64,000 nt of DNA, from NCBI GenBank assembly GCA_964524705.1, contig CAZGDB010000001.1:57976-121975 (forward strand), given 5' to 3'. Each line of letters begins with the position of its first letter. The first letter of the stretch is position 1. Of this stretch, positions 32,873 through 42,089 are shown one piece after another. The position numbers were made by a program, and so were the translations under genes. The stretch is from CAZGDB01 sp964524705 (GTDB lineage: Bacteria; Pseudomonadota; Gammaproteobacteria; Berkiellales; Berkiellaceae). The notes beneath the pieces were generated by a model, which saw nothing but the letters and a program-made list of their open reading frames with translations, was not told the DNA's origin and made no database searches.

Positions 32873-33022
32873 TTATTTAGCTGCAGGCTTTACGGGCTCA
32901 TGTTTGTGATGAGGGTGTGTATGTTTATGCTGCTTATGAGCATGGCAAGCACATTTATGATGTATTGAACAACCTGCTAATAAAAATACTGCCCCAGCAA
33001 CTAAAGCGATTAACTTGCGCAT
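32873..33022 (-). CDS. His-rich small lipoprotein
   Basis: 49 residues. Signal peptide with lipobox LLAGC (Cys18 acylated), then a tail dominated by His: HHKCACHAHKQHKHTHPHHK contains most of its ten His and two extra Cys. AAAGGAG 8 bases before the ATG at 33022. The tail suggests metal (Zn, Ni, Cu or Co) binding at the membrane surface; no transporter is adjacent. The ribosome-site and start region (GGAGAT...AAATGCG.AAGTTAA) is almost identical to that of the next small lipoprotein upstream, so the two are probably duplicates with diverged tails. Confidence 0.8.
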   Translation of the reverse strand: MRKLIALVAGAVFLLAGCSIHHKCACHAHKQHKHTHPHHKHEPVKPAAK

Positions 33023-33092
33023 TTAACATCTCCTTTACATTAACTCATTGATATTTGATATCAACACATCGTTTTTAAGTTTTTCAACTTAT

Positions 33093-33134
33093 AAAAAAAG
33101 GGCGCCAGCAGTTTAACCTACTAGCACCCCTTTT
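33093..33134 (-). terminator. Terminator of the second small lipoprotein
   Basis: AAAAGGG.GC.AG paired with CT.GC..CCCTTTT around an inner loop, followed on the minus strand by a run of T (33093-33099 are A on the plus strand). Imperfect stem. Confidence 0.6.
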
Positions 33135-33154
33135 ATGAAAAAAGAATCAGAATC

Positions 33155-33286
33155 TTACTTAGATCCGCCTTCTTTTTGCATATTGGAATGACGGTGTTTA
33201 GCACCCATATCCATATCATCACAAGGTTTTGTTGCACAACCAGTGAACAATGCTACGATAGCAAGCAATACAGTTAACTTACGCAT
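33155..33286 (-). CDS. Small lipoprotein
   Basis: 43 residues: signal peptide with lipobox LFTGC (Cys17), then a short polar tail TKPCDDMDMGAKHRHSNMQK. GGAGATACTAA precedes the ATG. Shares leader and signal-peptide design (MRKL...) with the His-rich lipoprotein 130 bases downstream. Function unknown. Too short for routine gene finders but the lipobox and ribosome site are convincing. Confidence 0.75.
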   Translation of the reverse strand: MRKLTVLLAIVALFTGCATKPCDDMDMGAKHRHSNMQKEGGSK

Positions 33287-33405
33287 TTAGTATCTCCTAA
33301 TTTGGTTAAAAAAAACATCACAAGCCGAGATATAATATCCCTACTTGAAGCTTAGGCCAAGATTTGCAAATATGTTGCCTCACTGCCCAGCATAGTTAAC
33401 ATTTT

Positions 33406-33861
33406 GTGTTTAATCTTGTACTTTATCAACCCGCAATACCCTCTAATACAGGGAATATTATTCGTTTAGCCGCAAATACTGGGGCTAACCTCCATTTAAT
33501 TCGTCCTTTGGGCTTTATTTGGGAAGATAAAAAACTAAAAAGAGCGGGTTTGGACTACCACCAATGGTCAGTTGTCATGCTCCACAACAATTGGGAAAGT
33601 TATGTTGCTTTGTTTCCTAACAGTAAAATTTGGTACATAGAGACCTCAGGAACACGGCGCTACTGTGATATTCAATTTAGCCCTGGAGATACGCTAGTCT
33701 TCGGTGCTGAGACCACAGGCATCCCAGAACACTTACTACAAGACCCAGAAACTGTCCTTCAGATCCCACAGTGCCCACCAGGACGTAGTTTAAATTTATC
33801 AAATGCAGTGAGCATCGTGCTATACGAAGCCTGGCGTCAAAATAACTTTAAGATTTTATAA
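33406..33861 (+). CDS. trmL: tRNA (cytidine(34)-2'-O)-methyltransferase TrmL
   Basis: SPOUT-family enzyme methylating the ribose of the wobble base in tRNA-Leu. 151 residues, the family length. The start is GTG at 33406 (MFNLVLYQPAIPSNTGNIIR). Motif 2 LVFGAETTGIPEHLL and motif 3 LNLSNAVSIVLYEAWRQ form the SAM-binding knot. Overlaps gpsA by 6 bases tail to tail. Confidence 0.95.
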   Translation: MFNLVLYQPAIPSNTGNIIRLAANTGANLHLIRPLGFIWEDKKLKRAGLDYHQWSVVMLHNNWESYVALFPNSKIWYIETSGTRRYCDIQFSPGDTLVFGAETTGIPEHLLQDPETVLQIPQCPPGRSLNLSNAVSIVLYEAWRQNNFKIL

Positions 33862-34863
33862 GCCATCAAACTCAGGTTGAGATGCTGTATTTAATAAGGC
33901 GGACAACACAAGATTTGCAGCCTGATGTCTGGTCAAAATAGAAAACAATGCTTGGGTAATTGGCGCTTCTATTGGATGCCGTGCTAATAAACGCTCCACC
34001 ACCGACACATTTTGGTAGCCTTCTACAGTTTGTTGTATGGTAGCTAACGCAGTTTCTACCGACTGTCCTTCGCCTAAATACAAACCAAACCGACGATTAC
34101 GAGATTGATTATCCGTAGCTGTTAAAATTAAGTCTCCCAATCCCGAGAGCCCCATCATCGTTTTAGGATCTGCACCTAAAACTTTTGCTATCTGCATCAT
34201 CTCCGTCATCGCGCGAGTTAATAAACTACTACGCATATTGGCACCTAACTTTAAGCCATCGACTAATCCAGCAGCAATCGCATAAAGATTTTTTAACACT
34301 CCACCCAATTGCACCCCAATTAAATCTGTTGAGGTATAAACACGCAACAAAGGAGAATGCCAAAAATCTATTAAGTCACGAGCATAAGCAGGATCATTTA
34401 CCGCTAAAGTTAACGCAGTGGGTAAACCATTAGCGATTTCTGCAGCAAAGCTAGGCCCGGCTAACACCCCCATAGGTATTTTACCAAAAATTTTAGCGAT
34501 TGCTTCATGTAAAAAAATGGCTTCGGTAGGTTCAAGGCCTTTTGTGACCCAAAATGCACGAGCAGGTGCATACCCTTGGGCTTTCATTTTTTGCATCACC
34601 TCTGCAAACGCATGACTAGGTAAGGCGATCATCCAATCTGTAGGCACAGAGGCGATCTCTTTCAAATCACAAATGGGATGCAAAGTATCAGGCAAAGCAT
34701 AGCCTGGTAAATAATCTTTGGTTTGTCGATGCTCACGCATCCACGTCAACCGTTCAGTCTCCCAGCCATACATATAAACCGTATGTCCAAGACGACTTAA
34801 ATATAAAGCAAGCGCTGTCCCAAAAGAGCCAGCGCCTACTAATAATACAGCTTTAGTTTGCAC
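33856..34863 (-). CDS. gpsA: NAD(P)-dependent glycerol-3-phosphate dehydrogenase
   Basis: Makes sn-glycerol-3-phosphate from dihydroxyacetone phosphate for phospholipid synthesis. 335 residues. NAD motif LLVGAGSFGTALALYL at the N-terminus, AGPSFAAEIANGLPTALT, catalytic Lys in GVLKNLYAIAAGLVDGL and the GLGDLILTATD signature. Last gene of the rhodanese-grxC-secB-gpsA run; its start overlaps the secB end by 11 bases. Confidence 0.96.
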   Translation of the reverse strand: MQTKAVLLVGAGSFGTALALYLSRLGHTVYMYGWETERLTWMREHRQTKDYLPGYALPDTLHPICDLKEIASVPTDWMIALPSHAFAEVMQKMKAQGYAPARAFWVTKGLEPTEAIFLHEAIAKIFGKIPMGVLAGPSFAAEIANGLPTALTLAVNDPAYARDLIDFWHSPLLRVYTSTDLIGVQLGGVLKNLYAIAAGLVDGLKLGANMRSSLLTRAMTEMMQIAKVLGADPKTMMGLSGLGDLILTATDNQSRNRRFGLYLGEGQSVETALATIQQTVEGYQNVSVVERLLARHPIEAPITQALFSILTRHQAANLVLSALLNTASQPEFDGL

Positions 34864-35395
34864 GTTCTGCGCTAACCTTATCTTTTTCTGCTTGTTCTTT
34901 TTGCAATTGTTCTACATGTTGCAAGAAGAGGGCATCAAAGTTAATCGGTGCTAATAACAGTTGTGGGAATCCACCTCTGGTCACCATGTCAGAAATGGTT
35001 TCACGTGCATAAGGGAACAAGATATTAGGACAAGCACTGCCAATAGCGTGTGCTAGCTGATCTTCAGGTAACCCTTGAATCGTGAAAATACCTGCTTGAT
35101 GTGCTTCAATTAAAAAAGCCACACGTGCACCAGAAGTCACTGTTACGGTTAAACGTAACACCACTTCATACACATCTTGAGCCAACTGACTATTTTCAGT
35201 TTTAAGATCGATCTTCACTTCAGGCTGCCAGTTTTCACGGAAAATAGCAGGTGCATGTGGTGCTTCATAAGAAAGATCTTTGGTATAAATACGTTGAATC
35301 GCAAACGCTACTTCTTGCGTTGTGCTGGATTCTGTTGTCGTTGCAGGACTACTTGTATCCTGTGTTGTTTTCTTTGATTTATCTTGTTGAGCCAT
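34853..35395 (-). CDS. secB: Protein-export chaperone SecB
   Basis: Tetrameric cytosolic chaperone that delivers precursors to SecA. 180 residues, slightly longer than usual owing to a polar Thr/Ser-rich N-terminus (SKKTTQDTSSPATTTES). Core elements are FAIQRIYTKDLSYEAPHAP, EVVLRLTVTV, EAHQAGIFTIQG and the conserved CPNILFPYARETISDMVTRG. Confidence 0.95.
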   Translation of the reverse strand: MAQQDKSKKTTQDTSSPATTTESSTTQEVAFAIQRIYTKDLSYEAPHAPAIFRENWQPEVKIDLKTENSQLAQDVYEVVLRLTVTVTSGARVAFLIEAHQAGIFTIQGLPEDQLAHAIGSACPNILFPYARETISDMVTRGGFPQLLLAPINFDALFLQHVEQLQKEQAEKDKVSAERAN

Positions 35396-35418
35396 GATTT
35401 TCCCCTTATATCGTTCCG

Positions 35419-35673
35419 TTAAAGTTCTAGCATCTTATTCAGTTTGCCTGCCGCATCCAGCGCATACAAATCATCACATCCGCCCACTGATTCTCCATTA
35501 ATAAAAATCTGTGGAACAGTTTTTCGACCACTTAAGCGCTCCATTTCTGCTCTTAAGAGGGTATCATTATCTACCGACACCTCTTCAAATTCCACTCCTT
35601 TGTATGTCAACAGTTCTTTTGCTGACCTACAATAAGGACAAGTTGTTTTAGTGTAGATCTTAATGTTTACCAT
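35419..35673 (-). CDS. grxC: Glutaredoxin 3
   Basis: 84-residue glutaredoxin with dithiol active site TCPYC (Cys12, Cys15), cis-Pro loop KTVPQIFING and GGCDDLYALD at the glutathione site. Reduces disulfides with glutathione. Sits between the rhodanese gene (7 bases) and secB (23 bases), as in E. coli. Confidence 0.95.
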   Translation of the reverse strand: MVNIKIYTKTTCPYCRSAKELLTYKGVEFEEVSVDNDTLLRAEMERLSGRKTVPQIFINGESVGGCDDLYALDAAGKLNKMLEL

Positions 35674-35680
35674 AGTTTCC

Positions 35681-36100
35681 TTACTTACTCTTAACCAAAG
35701 GCAAGCCTTCCGTACGCCAAGCCTCTAGGCCACCTTTGAGATATCGGACACTAAAGCCAGAACCTTTAAGGGTATTTGCTAATTGACGACTCTCTAATCC
35801 TTGTTGACATACAAGTACCAAAACAGGCTCTTCCTTTCCTTGTATTAACACTGGAGCAGTTGGTAAAGTTTTGGGATCACACCAATGAGATCCTAAAATA
35901 TGCCCTTGTTGAAAAATTTCTTTTTTACGCAGATCTAACACTTTAGCGTGTTCATGATTGAGAATATTAACTAACTGTGTTGGTGTACAGCTGTCGGCTT
36001 CTTGTTTTTTCAGCAACCATTCCACAACCAATAATAAACTGGCCACAACAACAGCGGCACCTACTAATACAGGTTGATGGGTGATAAAACTAAAATCCAT
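35681..36100 (-). CDS. yibN: Membrane-anchored rhodanese-domain protein (YibN-like)
   Basis: 139 residues: an N-terminal membrane helix (about 10-30, PVLVGAAVVVASLLLVVEWL) and a cytoplasmic rhodanese domain with catalytic Cys98 in VLVLVCQQGLESR. AKVLDLRKKEIFQQGHILGS is the usual first half. Sulfur transfer role inferred from fold. First gene of the run leading into grxC, secB and gpsA; divergent from gpmI. Confidence 0.9.
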   Translation of the reverse strand: MDFSFITHQPVLVGAAVVVASLLLVVEWLLKKQEADSCTPTQLVNILNHEHAKVLDLRKKEIFQQGHILGSHWCDPKTLPTAPVLIQGKEEPVLVLVCQQGLESRQLANTLKGSGFSVRYLKGGLEAWRTEGLPLVKSK

Positions 36101-36172
36101 AGATGTACCTAATTCTCAAAAGCAGTAGTATACGCTAACCTTAGCGCAATGTTAGCCTTGGAACACTGAAAA

Positions 36173-37693
36173 ATGCATCCTTTTGTTTTGATAATCTTAG
36201 ATGGCTGGGGTTGGCGTGCAGATCCAGCCCATAATGCAATGGCTGGCAATACCCCATTTTGGGATTCTTTGTTGGAAAACTTTCCACATACTTTATTATT
36301 AACACACGGAGATAGTGTAGGCTTAGCGGCGTCTCAAATGGGGAATTCTGAAGTTGGGCATCTAAATATTGGCGCGGGACGTATCGTTTATCAAGATGTC
36401 ACGCGTATTCAACAAGCCATCGCACACAATACCTTGAAAGACCTCCCTGAATTGAAACAAGCATTTAATAATAAGAGCACCTTACATTTAATAGGCTTAT
36501 TATCCCCTGGCGGTGTACACAGTGATGAACAACAACTCTTTCATTTTATAGAACTTGCCCAAGCAGCCAACGTTCCAAATATTTATATACATGCCATTTT
36601 AGATGGTCGAGATGTCCCTCCGCGTTCTGCTGAAAAGAGTTTAGAACGTTTAGAAGCAGTACTACAACGTTGCCCTAATGCACAACTCAGCAGCATTGTT
36701 GGACGTTTTTATGCAATGGACAGAGATAAACGCTGGGAACGTGTGGCCCCCGTACATCAATATTTAGTCACAGGAGAAGCCCCTTTTTATGCCGCAACCG
36801 GCAAAGACGCCTTAATGGCGGCCTATGCACGTAATGAAAGTGATGAGTTTGTACAAATCACACGTATAGGAACAGCTGCACCTTTAAAAAATGGTGATAC
36901 CGTCTGGTTTGCTAACTTTAGGGCAGATCGTGCACGCCAACTTTGCTATGCTTTAAAACAAAAAGATTTTATTGGTTTCCTTCGCCCTCAAAATCCAGAG
37001 ATCACCTTAATCACACTTACCCAATATGCTCCCGATCTTGCAGATGTTGTTTTATTTCCACCGGTGTTTTTACACAACACACTCGGAGAATACTTAAGCA
37101 ATCAAGGTTTTAAACAATTACGGATTGCCGAAACTGAAAAATATGCCCACGTCACTTTTTTCTTTAATGGTGGGATTGAAACCCCCTTTAAAAATGAAGA
37201 CCGGGAACTCATTGCTTCCTTAAAAGTAGCTACTTATGACTTAGCTCCCAATATGTGTGCTCCTGAAATTACAGACGCCATTATTAACAGCATTGAAGCA
37301 GGCAAACATGATTTTATAGTGGTTAACTATGCCAATGCAGATATGGTAGGGCACACAGGTAATTTTGAAGCGGCGCAACAAGCCATTCATTGTTTAGATA
37401 ACTGTTTAGCAAAACTTATCCCTGTCTTATTAAAACATAACGGGCAAGCTATCATCACTGCAGACCATGGTAATGCTGAATGTATGTTTGATCTTGATTC
37501 TGGACAAGCCCATACGGCACACACCCTAGAACCGGTACCTTGTGTCTATATTGCTAACAGACCTGCTCATTTTAAAGGAGAAGGTATCTTAGCAGATGTG
37601 GCACCCACCATATTAGCCTGCCTAGGATTAACACCGCCACCGGAGATGACGCAAGCCTCATTACTTGTGTTTGACGAAAAAAAACATAAGTAA
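36173..37693 (+). CDS. gpmI: 2,3-bisphosphoglycerate-independent phosphoglycerate mutase
   Basis: Glycolytic interconversion of 3- and 2-phosphoglycerate with two Mn ions. 506 residues. LIILDGWGW starts the metal site, catalytic Ser in MGNSEVGHLNIGAGR, HAILDGRDVPPRSA, and the second metal cluster in NYANADMVGHTGN and ADHGNAE. Start ATG 36173. Followed by a strong hairpin terminator; the envC homolog often found next is missing and ctpA follows instead. Confidence 0.97.
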   Translation: MHPFVLIILDGWGWRADPAHNAMAGNTPFWDSLLENFPHTLLLTHGDSVGLAASQMGNSEVGHLNIGAGRIVYQDVTRIQQAIAHNTLKDLPELKQAFNNKSTLHLIGLLSPGGVHSDEQQLFHFIELAQAANVPNIYIHAILDGRDVPPRSAEKSLERLEAVLQRCPNAQLSSIVGRFYAMDRDKRWERVAPVHQYLVTGEAPFYAATGKDALMAAYARNESDEFVQITRIGTAAPLKNGDTVWFANFRADRARQLCYALKQKDFIGFLRPQNPEITLITLTQYAPDLADVVLFPPVFLHNTLGEYLSNQGFKQLRIAETEKYAHVTFFFNGGIETPFKNEDRELIASLKVATYDLAPNMCAPEITDAIINSIEAGKHDFIVVNYANADMVGHTGNFEAAQQAIHCLDNCLAKLIPVLLKHNGQAIITADHGNAECMFDLDSGQAHTAHTLEPVPCVYIANRPAHFKGEGILADVAPTILACLGLTPPPEMTQASLLVFDEKKHK

Positions 37694-37714
37694 TCTACCT
37701 AAAATAAAAGCTGA

Positions 37715-37764
37715 GCCCAGTATACTCCGTAAATATCTGATATTTACGGAATAGTGGGTTTTTT
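37715..37764 (+). terminator. Terminator of gpmI
   Basis: 11-bp perfect stem TCCGTAAATAT/ATATTTACGGA (37725-37749) with a 3-base loop, flanked by CCCA/TGGG that can extend it, then seven T. Confidence 0.85.
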
Positions 37765-37885
37765 ACTCCAAATACATGTTTTTAACTTGCAGAATGCAGA
37801 TCACACCACGCACACGAATACATTTACAAATAGGAAGATCTCCCTCTAAACTAAAGAACTGCCTTCTCTTTTATAAAAGTGACCT

Positions 37886-39265
37886 ATGCAAAAACCTATC
37901 CGTGCCAACTTATTCTGTTTCCTAATGGGTGCTTTTTTATTTTTAGCCCCTAGCACTAGCATGGCTAAAAAAAGCAAGGCTGAGGGTTCACTCCCTTTAG
38001 AAGATCTGCAACGTTTTACTACCATCGTAGATTATGTGCGAACTTACTATGTCAAAGAAGAACAAGACAGTACGTTATTTGATAATGCGATCAAAGGTAT
38101 GTTGGCCAGCTTAGATCCACATTCTGCATATTTAGATCCCGATGAGTTTAATGAACTCAAAATGTCCACGAGCGGAAAATTTGGTGGTCTGGGCATAGAA
38201 GTCACGATGGAAGAGGGCCTCTTAAAAATTATTAGCCCTATTGATGATACCCCTGCTCAAAAAGCAGGCTTACAACCTGCTGATCTGATTTTTAAAATTG
38301 ATGGTACTCCTGTAAAAGGTTTATCGATTAAAGATGCCATTGATAAGATGCGTGGCGAACCGGGGACCCCTATCGTATTAAGCATTTTACGTAAGAGTAG
38401 TCCCAAACCTCTGGATGTACGATTAAAGCGCGCCATCATTAATGTAAAAAGCGTAAAACAAAAAATGATTGCACCAAACTATGGATATGTACGCGTTTCA
38501 CAATTTCAAAGCCGGACTGGTGAAGAGTTTGTTCAAGCGATCAAAAAAATGGTCTCTGACAATAAAAATGGTGAACTCAAAGGTGTTATTTTAGATTTAC
38601 GCAATAACCCTGGTGGGGTCTTTGAATCTGCCGTCACTATTGCAGATGCTTTTTTAGATCGACCCAAATTAAAATTAGAGGGTCTGATTGTCTATACCCA
38701 AGGGCGTATTCCAGAAGCCCAATTACGCGAAACCGCTAAAAATGGTGACCTCTTAAAAGGTACCCCATTAATCGTATTAATTAATGGCGGTTCTGCCTCT
38801 GCATCTGAAATTGTTGCAGGAGCCTTGCAAGATCATAAACGCGCAATTTTACTAGGCACCAAAAGTTTTGGAAAAGGGTCAGTACAAACAGTCCTTGCCT
38901 TAAAAGGTGAAAACTCCAAAAAAGAATATGGGATTAAATTAACCACGGCATTGTACTTTACCCCCAGTGGCAGATCTATTCAAGCAACCGGAATTGAACC
39001 AGATATTGAAGTCCAACCACGCATTATGCCTGAAAAGAAACCGCAAGAAGATAATCCTTGGGGGATCCGAGAGCAGGAACTCAAAGGCCATTTAAATAAT
39101 GGAAATGCTCCTCAAGAAGAAGAGGCCCAAGCAACCACAGAAGATGAGGAAGTGACTAAAAAGCCTGAGCAAACTGCAGTGCCTGTCGATGACACTCTTG
39201 CACAGGATTTTCAGGTACAAGAAGCTTTAAATCTACTCAAGGGCCTGGCTATCCTAGAAAAATAA
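37886..39265 (+). CDS. ctpA: C-terminal processing peptidase CtpA-type (S41)
   Basis: Periplasmic serine protease acting on envelope proteins and peptidoglycan hydrolases. 459 residues: signal peptide (LFCFLMGAFLFLAPSTSMA), PDZ domain (about 100-180; GGLGIEVTMEEGLLKIISP, GLQPADLIFKIDG), and S41 domain with Ser in INGGSASASEIVAGAL and Lys in GTKSFGKGSVQ (Ser/Lys dyad). A polar Glu-rich tail follows. It overlaps the outer-membrane gene by 12 bases tail to tail. The typical gpmI-envC-ctpA order appears to have lost envC. Confidence 0.95.
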   Translation: MQKPIRANLFCFLMGAFLFLAPSTSMAKKSKAEGSLPLEDLQRFTTIVDYVRTYYVKEEQDSTLFDNAIKGMLASLDPHSAYLDPDEFNELKMSTSGKFGGLGIEVTMEEGLLKIISPIDDTPAQKAGLQPADLIFKIDGTPVKGLSIKDAIDKMRGEPGTPIVLSILRKSSPKPLDVRLKRAIINVKSVKQKMIAPNYGYVRVSQFQSRTGEEFVQAIKKMVSDNKNGELKGVILDLRNNPGGVFESAVTIADAFLDRPKLKLEGLIVYTQGRIPEAQLRETAKNGDLLKGTPLIVLINGGSASASEIVAGALQDHKRAILLGTKSFGKGSVQTVLALKGENSKKEYGIKLTTALYFTPSGRSIQATGIEPDIEVQPRIMPEKKPQEDNPWGIREQELKGHLNNGNAPQEEEAQATTEDEEVTKKPEQTAVPVDDTLAQDFQVQEALNLLKGLAILEK

Positions 39266-40006
39266 GTAGCGGACCCCAATAGCAAAGCTATGCAGCTTGA
39301 GATCGAGCCCTTGAACCCGGCCAATATCTTGCTGCATATTATCGCTCGTACGCGTATATTTACCAGCTAAAGGTTCTACTTTACCAAAGTCTTGAAACTC
39401 ATACCCCACATTTAATAACCAGTCTGGCGTATACAAAGGCATTTCTAAACCTCCCCCAACGCGCCATCCAAAACGCGTACGATTACGCCCTGGATGTGTA
39501 AAGGCCCCTTGGTTTTCCGCCAACCCTCGGAATGTGGTCGTAAGCATATTCATCCGCGCACGTGCAGCACCCATACCAACACTCACATAAGGGTTATACC
39601 GTGGGGCTTGCATGATATCTAAAATCTCTAGAGGATAAACTTTAGCACCTGCACTTAACATCCAAGCATCCATATCGCCAGTTGTCTGTGATAACCCTGA
39701 ACTTGTTGAAGATTGATTATGATGTACCATTAATTTTAATCGTGGGGCATGACTTAAAGTTGTATCTCCAGCAAATCCAGAGAACCGACACCCTACGGAT
39801 AGTTTCCCTTGTGGGCTATTCCCAAAACGGGCATTCATCGGCAAAGCAGAAGGAATCGGATTCACAGGCGTGATTCCATCGATCTTAGTATTGTTAGAAT
39901 GTGCGTAATTTAAATCCACGCCAATAAATTTCTGTGTCTTTGCTTGTAGCGGTGCATGGATCCCCATTGCACTAATAACAAAAATCCAGCTGAGATTCTT
40001 TCTCAT
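39254..40006 (-). CDS. Outer-membrane beta-barrel protein (OmpA/OmpW-like small barrel)
   Basis: 250 residues: signal peptide (about 1-22, ending LQAK), alternating polar/hydrophobic strands, Gly/aromatic-rich turns and a terminal Phe (VRYLFF), as BAM substrates have. YNPYVSVGMGAARARMNM and FGWRVGGGLEMPLYTPDWLL resemble the surface-antigen/OmpA-like porin group seen in Legionella and Anaplasma-type outer-membrane proteins. Probably eight strands. Ribosome site AAGGAAG before 40006. Single gene, convergent with ctpA. Confidence 0.82.
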   Translation of the reverse strand: MRKNLSWIFVISAMGIHAPLQAKTQKFIGVDLNYAHSNNTKIDGITPVNPIPSALPMNARFGNSPQGKLSVGCRFSGFAGDTTLSHAPRLKLMVHHNQSSTSSGLSQTTGDMDAWMLSAGAKVYPLEILDIMQAPRYNPYVSVGMGAARARMNMLTTTFRGLAENQGAFTHPGRNRTRFGWRVGGGLEMPLYTPDWLLNVGYEFQDFGKVEPLAGKYTRTSDNMQQDIGRVQGLDLKLHSFAIGVRYLFF

Positions 40007-40086
40007 AAGTTAGCTTCCTTGCATTTTATTCAGTAAATCACCTTCCCTATAATCTACTGGGTCACTTAAGGGAAAGCAAATACCGG

Positions 40087-40959
40087 TTAACTTGCGGCAG
40101 TTGCCTGTAAACTCTGTCTTAAAGTTGCCAAGGCACGGGCTTCAATTTGACGTACCCGCTCCAAAGAAATGCCAAACTGCGCTGCTAAATCTTTTAGAGA
40201 GGCTTTTTCAGCCCCCAAAAAACGCGCCCGTAAAATCTCTTGGCTACGATCGTCTAATGCGGCTATAGCCTTAAACATTTCTTCTTTATCTCTTAAAGCT
40301 TGATGAGCCTCCATCTGCAACGCAGGGTCTGCATTAGGCGCCTCTAAGTACTGAGAAGGCGACCAGGTGGCTGTTTCTTCGCTGACATCCCCAGGCAAAT
40401 CAAAGCTAGTATCTTGCGCAGCTAAGCGAGATTCCATATCTAATACGTCTTTAGGGGTAACCCCTAGGTCCTGAGCAATTTCTGCCGCTTCAGCCGGTGT
40501 AAACCAACTAATACCTTTTTTCATGCTTCTGAGATTAAAAAATAACTTACGTTGTGCCTTTGTGGTCGCAACACGAACAATCCGCCAATTGCGCAAAATA
40601 AACTCATGCATTTCAGCCTTAATCCAATGTACAGCAAAGGTCACTAAACGAACCCCTACCTTAGGATCAAAACGTTTTACGGCTTTCATAAGACCAATAG
40701 TGCCTTCTTGGAGTAAATCAGACACACTCAACCCATAGCCTGAATATTGTCTGGCAATACGTGCAACGTAACGCAAATGTGAAAGCACTAGTTGATGCGC
40801 CGCATCTAGATCTGCCTGTTCTTGATAACGTGTAGCCAAAGCTACTTCTTCAGCTTCTGTTAACAAAGGGATACTATTGACCTTGGTCATATAGCTACCC
40901 AGATCGTCATAGACCGGCAGGGTATTAGGGCGTCTTTGTAATTCCATACTACTAGTCAT
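40087..40959 (-). CDS. rpoH: Heat-shock sigma factor RpoH (sigma-32)
   Basis: Directs RNA polymerase to chaperone and protease promoters. 290 residues. Region 1.2 and 2: LVLSHLRYVARIARQYSGYG, SDLLQEGTIGLMKAVKRFDP, RLVTFAVHWIKAEMHEFIL. The RpoH box follows as AQRKLFFNLRSMK. Region 4 helix-turn-helix is SLKDLAAQFGISLERVRQIE. The start used is 40959 (MTSSMELQRR). Confidence 0.96.
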   Translation of the reverse strand: MTSSMELQRRPNTLPVYDDLGSYMTKVNSIPLLTEAEEVALATRYQEQADLDAAHQLVLSHLRYVARIARQYSGYGLSVSDLLQEGTIGLMKAVKRFDPKVGVRLVTFAVHWIKAEMHEFILRNWRIVRVATTKAQRKLFFNLRSMKKGISWFTPAEAAEIAQDLGVTPKDVLDMESRLAAQDTSFDLPGDVSEETATWSPSQYLEAPNADPALQMEAHQALRDKEEMFKAIAALDDRSQEILRARFLGAEKASLKDLAAQFGISLERVRQIEARALATLRQSLQATAAS

Positions 40960-41081
40960 CTTTCAGTATTACTCCCGAATTTCTACTTTCTAGTCTATCA
41001 CACTTCTCTTTTGTGCAAAAATCGCTATCCTCTGTCCACTTATATAGATGGGGATTCTCCCAAAAAGTTCAAGAGGTCGTG

Positions 41082-42089
41082 ATGCTACATCAATTAGGTA
41101 GTTTCCCAACTACTCGTTTAAGAAGACTACGTCAAAACACAGTAATTCGCAATTGGGCAGAAGAGACCGCAGCGATTACGGCACGAGATTTAATTATGCC
41201 GTTATTTATTACAGAAGGGCCCACAGAAGCCATTGTCTCCATGCCAGGACAATTTAGATTTAACCCCAAAGACTTATTAAAAGAAATTGATGCATTACTG
41301 GCAGTGGGCATCCGTAGCTGTGTGTTATTTCCCGTTATTGACGAGCGCAAAAAATCCAATACTGCTGAAGAAGCTTATAATCCAGACAATTTAATCTGCA
41401 ACAGTATCGCTCAAATTAAAGCTTATGCACCAAATATGATGGTCATTGCAGATGTCGCTTTAGACCCTTATACCTTACATGGTCACGATGGGATTACTAA
41501 TACAGACCAGACTATTGTGCTCAACGATGAAACTGTTCAAATATTAGTTAAACAAGCTCTATGTTTAGCTGAAGCAGGCGCGGATGTCATTGCCCCCTCT
41601 GATATGATGGATGGACGTATTTTAGCCATTCGTGCGACGTTAGAGAATGCAGACTTCCCAAACACCCTCATTTTATCCTATAGCGCCAAATATGCTTCTA
41701 GTTTATATGGTCCATTTAGAGAAGCGGTAGGATCTCACAATAACTTAGGTAAGCGTGATAAACGTGGTTATCAAATGAATCCTGCAAATATCCAGGATGC
41801 TTTAAGAAAAACAGCCCAAGATATACAAGAAGGTGCAGATCTGGTCATGGTCAAACCTGCCAGTATTTATCTAGATGTCGTGAGTGCCGTCAAACAAACT
41901 TTTTCTGTACCCGTATTTGCCTATCATGTCAGTGGTGAATACGCCATGTTAAAAGCCGTCGCACAACAAGGATGGCTAAACGAAAAATCAGCAGTATTAG
42001 AAACGCTACTGAGCATCAAACGCGCAGGCGCCAAACAGATTTTAACCTATTATGCCAAAGAAGTAGCTCAATGGCTTAAAGAAGTTTAA
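41082..42089 (+). CDS. hemB: Delta-aminolevulinic acid dehydratase (porphobilinogen synthase)
   Basis: Second common step of heme synthesis, joining two aminolevulinate molecules. 335 residues from ATG 41082 (AGAGGTCG upstream); a longer frame from 41013 reads an unlikely leader. Schiff-base lysines in LSYSAKYAS and MVKPASIYLD. The metal loop DVALDPYTLHGHDG lacks the three Cys of Zn enzymes, so this is the Mg-dependent type as in Pseudomonas. Overlaps the TpsB gene by 4 bases. hemC and hemD lie together at 50010-51648. Confidence 0.96.
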   Translation: MLHQLGSFPTTRLRRLRQNTVIRNWAEETAAITARDLIMPLFITEGPTEAIVSMPGQFRFNPKDLLKEIDALLAVGIRSCVLFPVIDERKKSNTAEEAYNPDNLICNSIAQIKAYAPNMMVIADVALDPYTLHGHDGITNTDQTIVLNDETVQILVKQALCLAEAGADVIAPSDMMDGRILAIRATLENADFPNTLILSYSAKYASSLYGPFREAVGSHNNLGKRDKRGYQMNPANIQDALRKTAQDIQEGADLVMVKPASIYLDVVSAVKQTFSVPVFAYHVSGEYAMLKAVAQQGWLNEKSAVLETLLSIKRAGAKQILTYYAKEVAQWLKEV

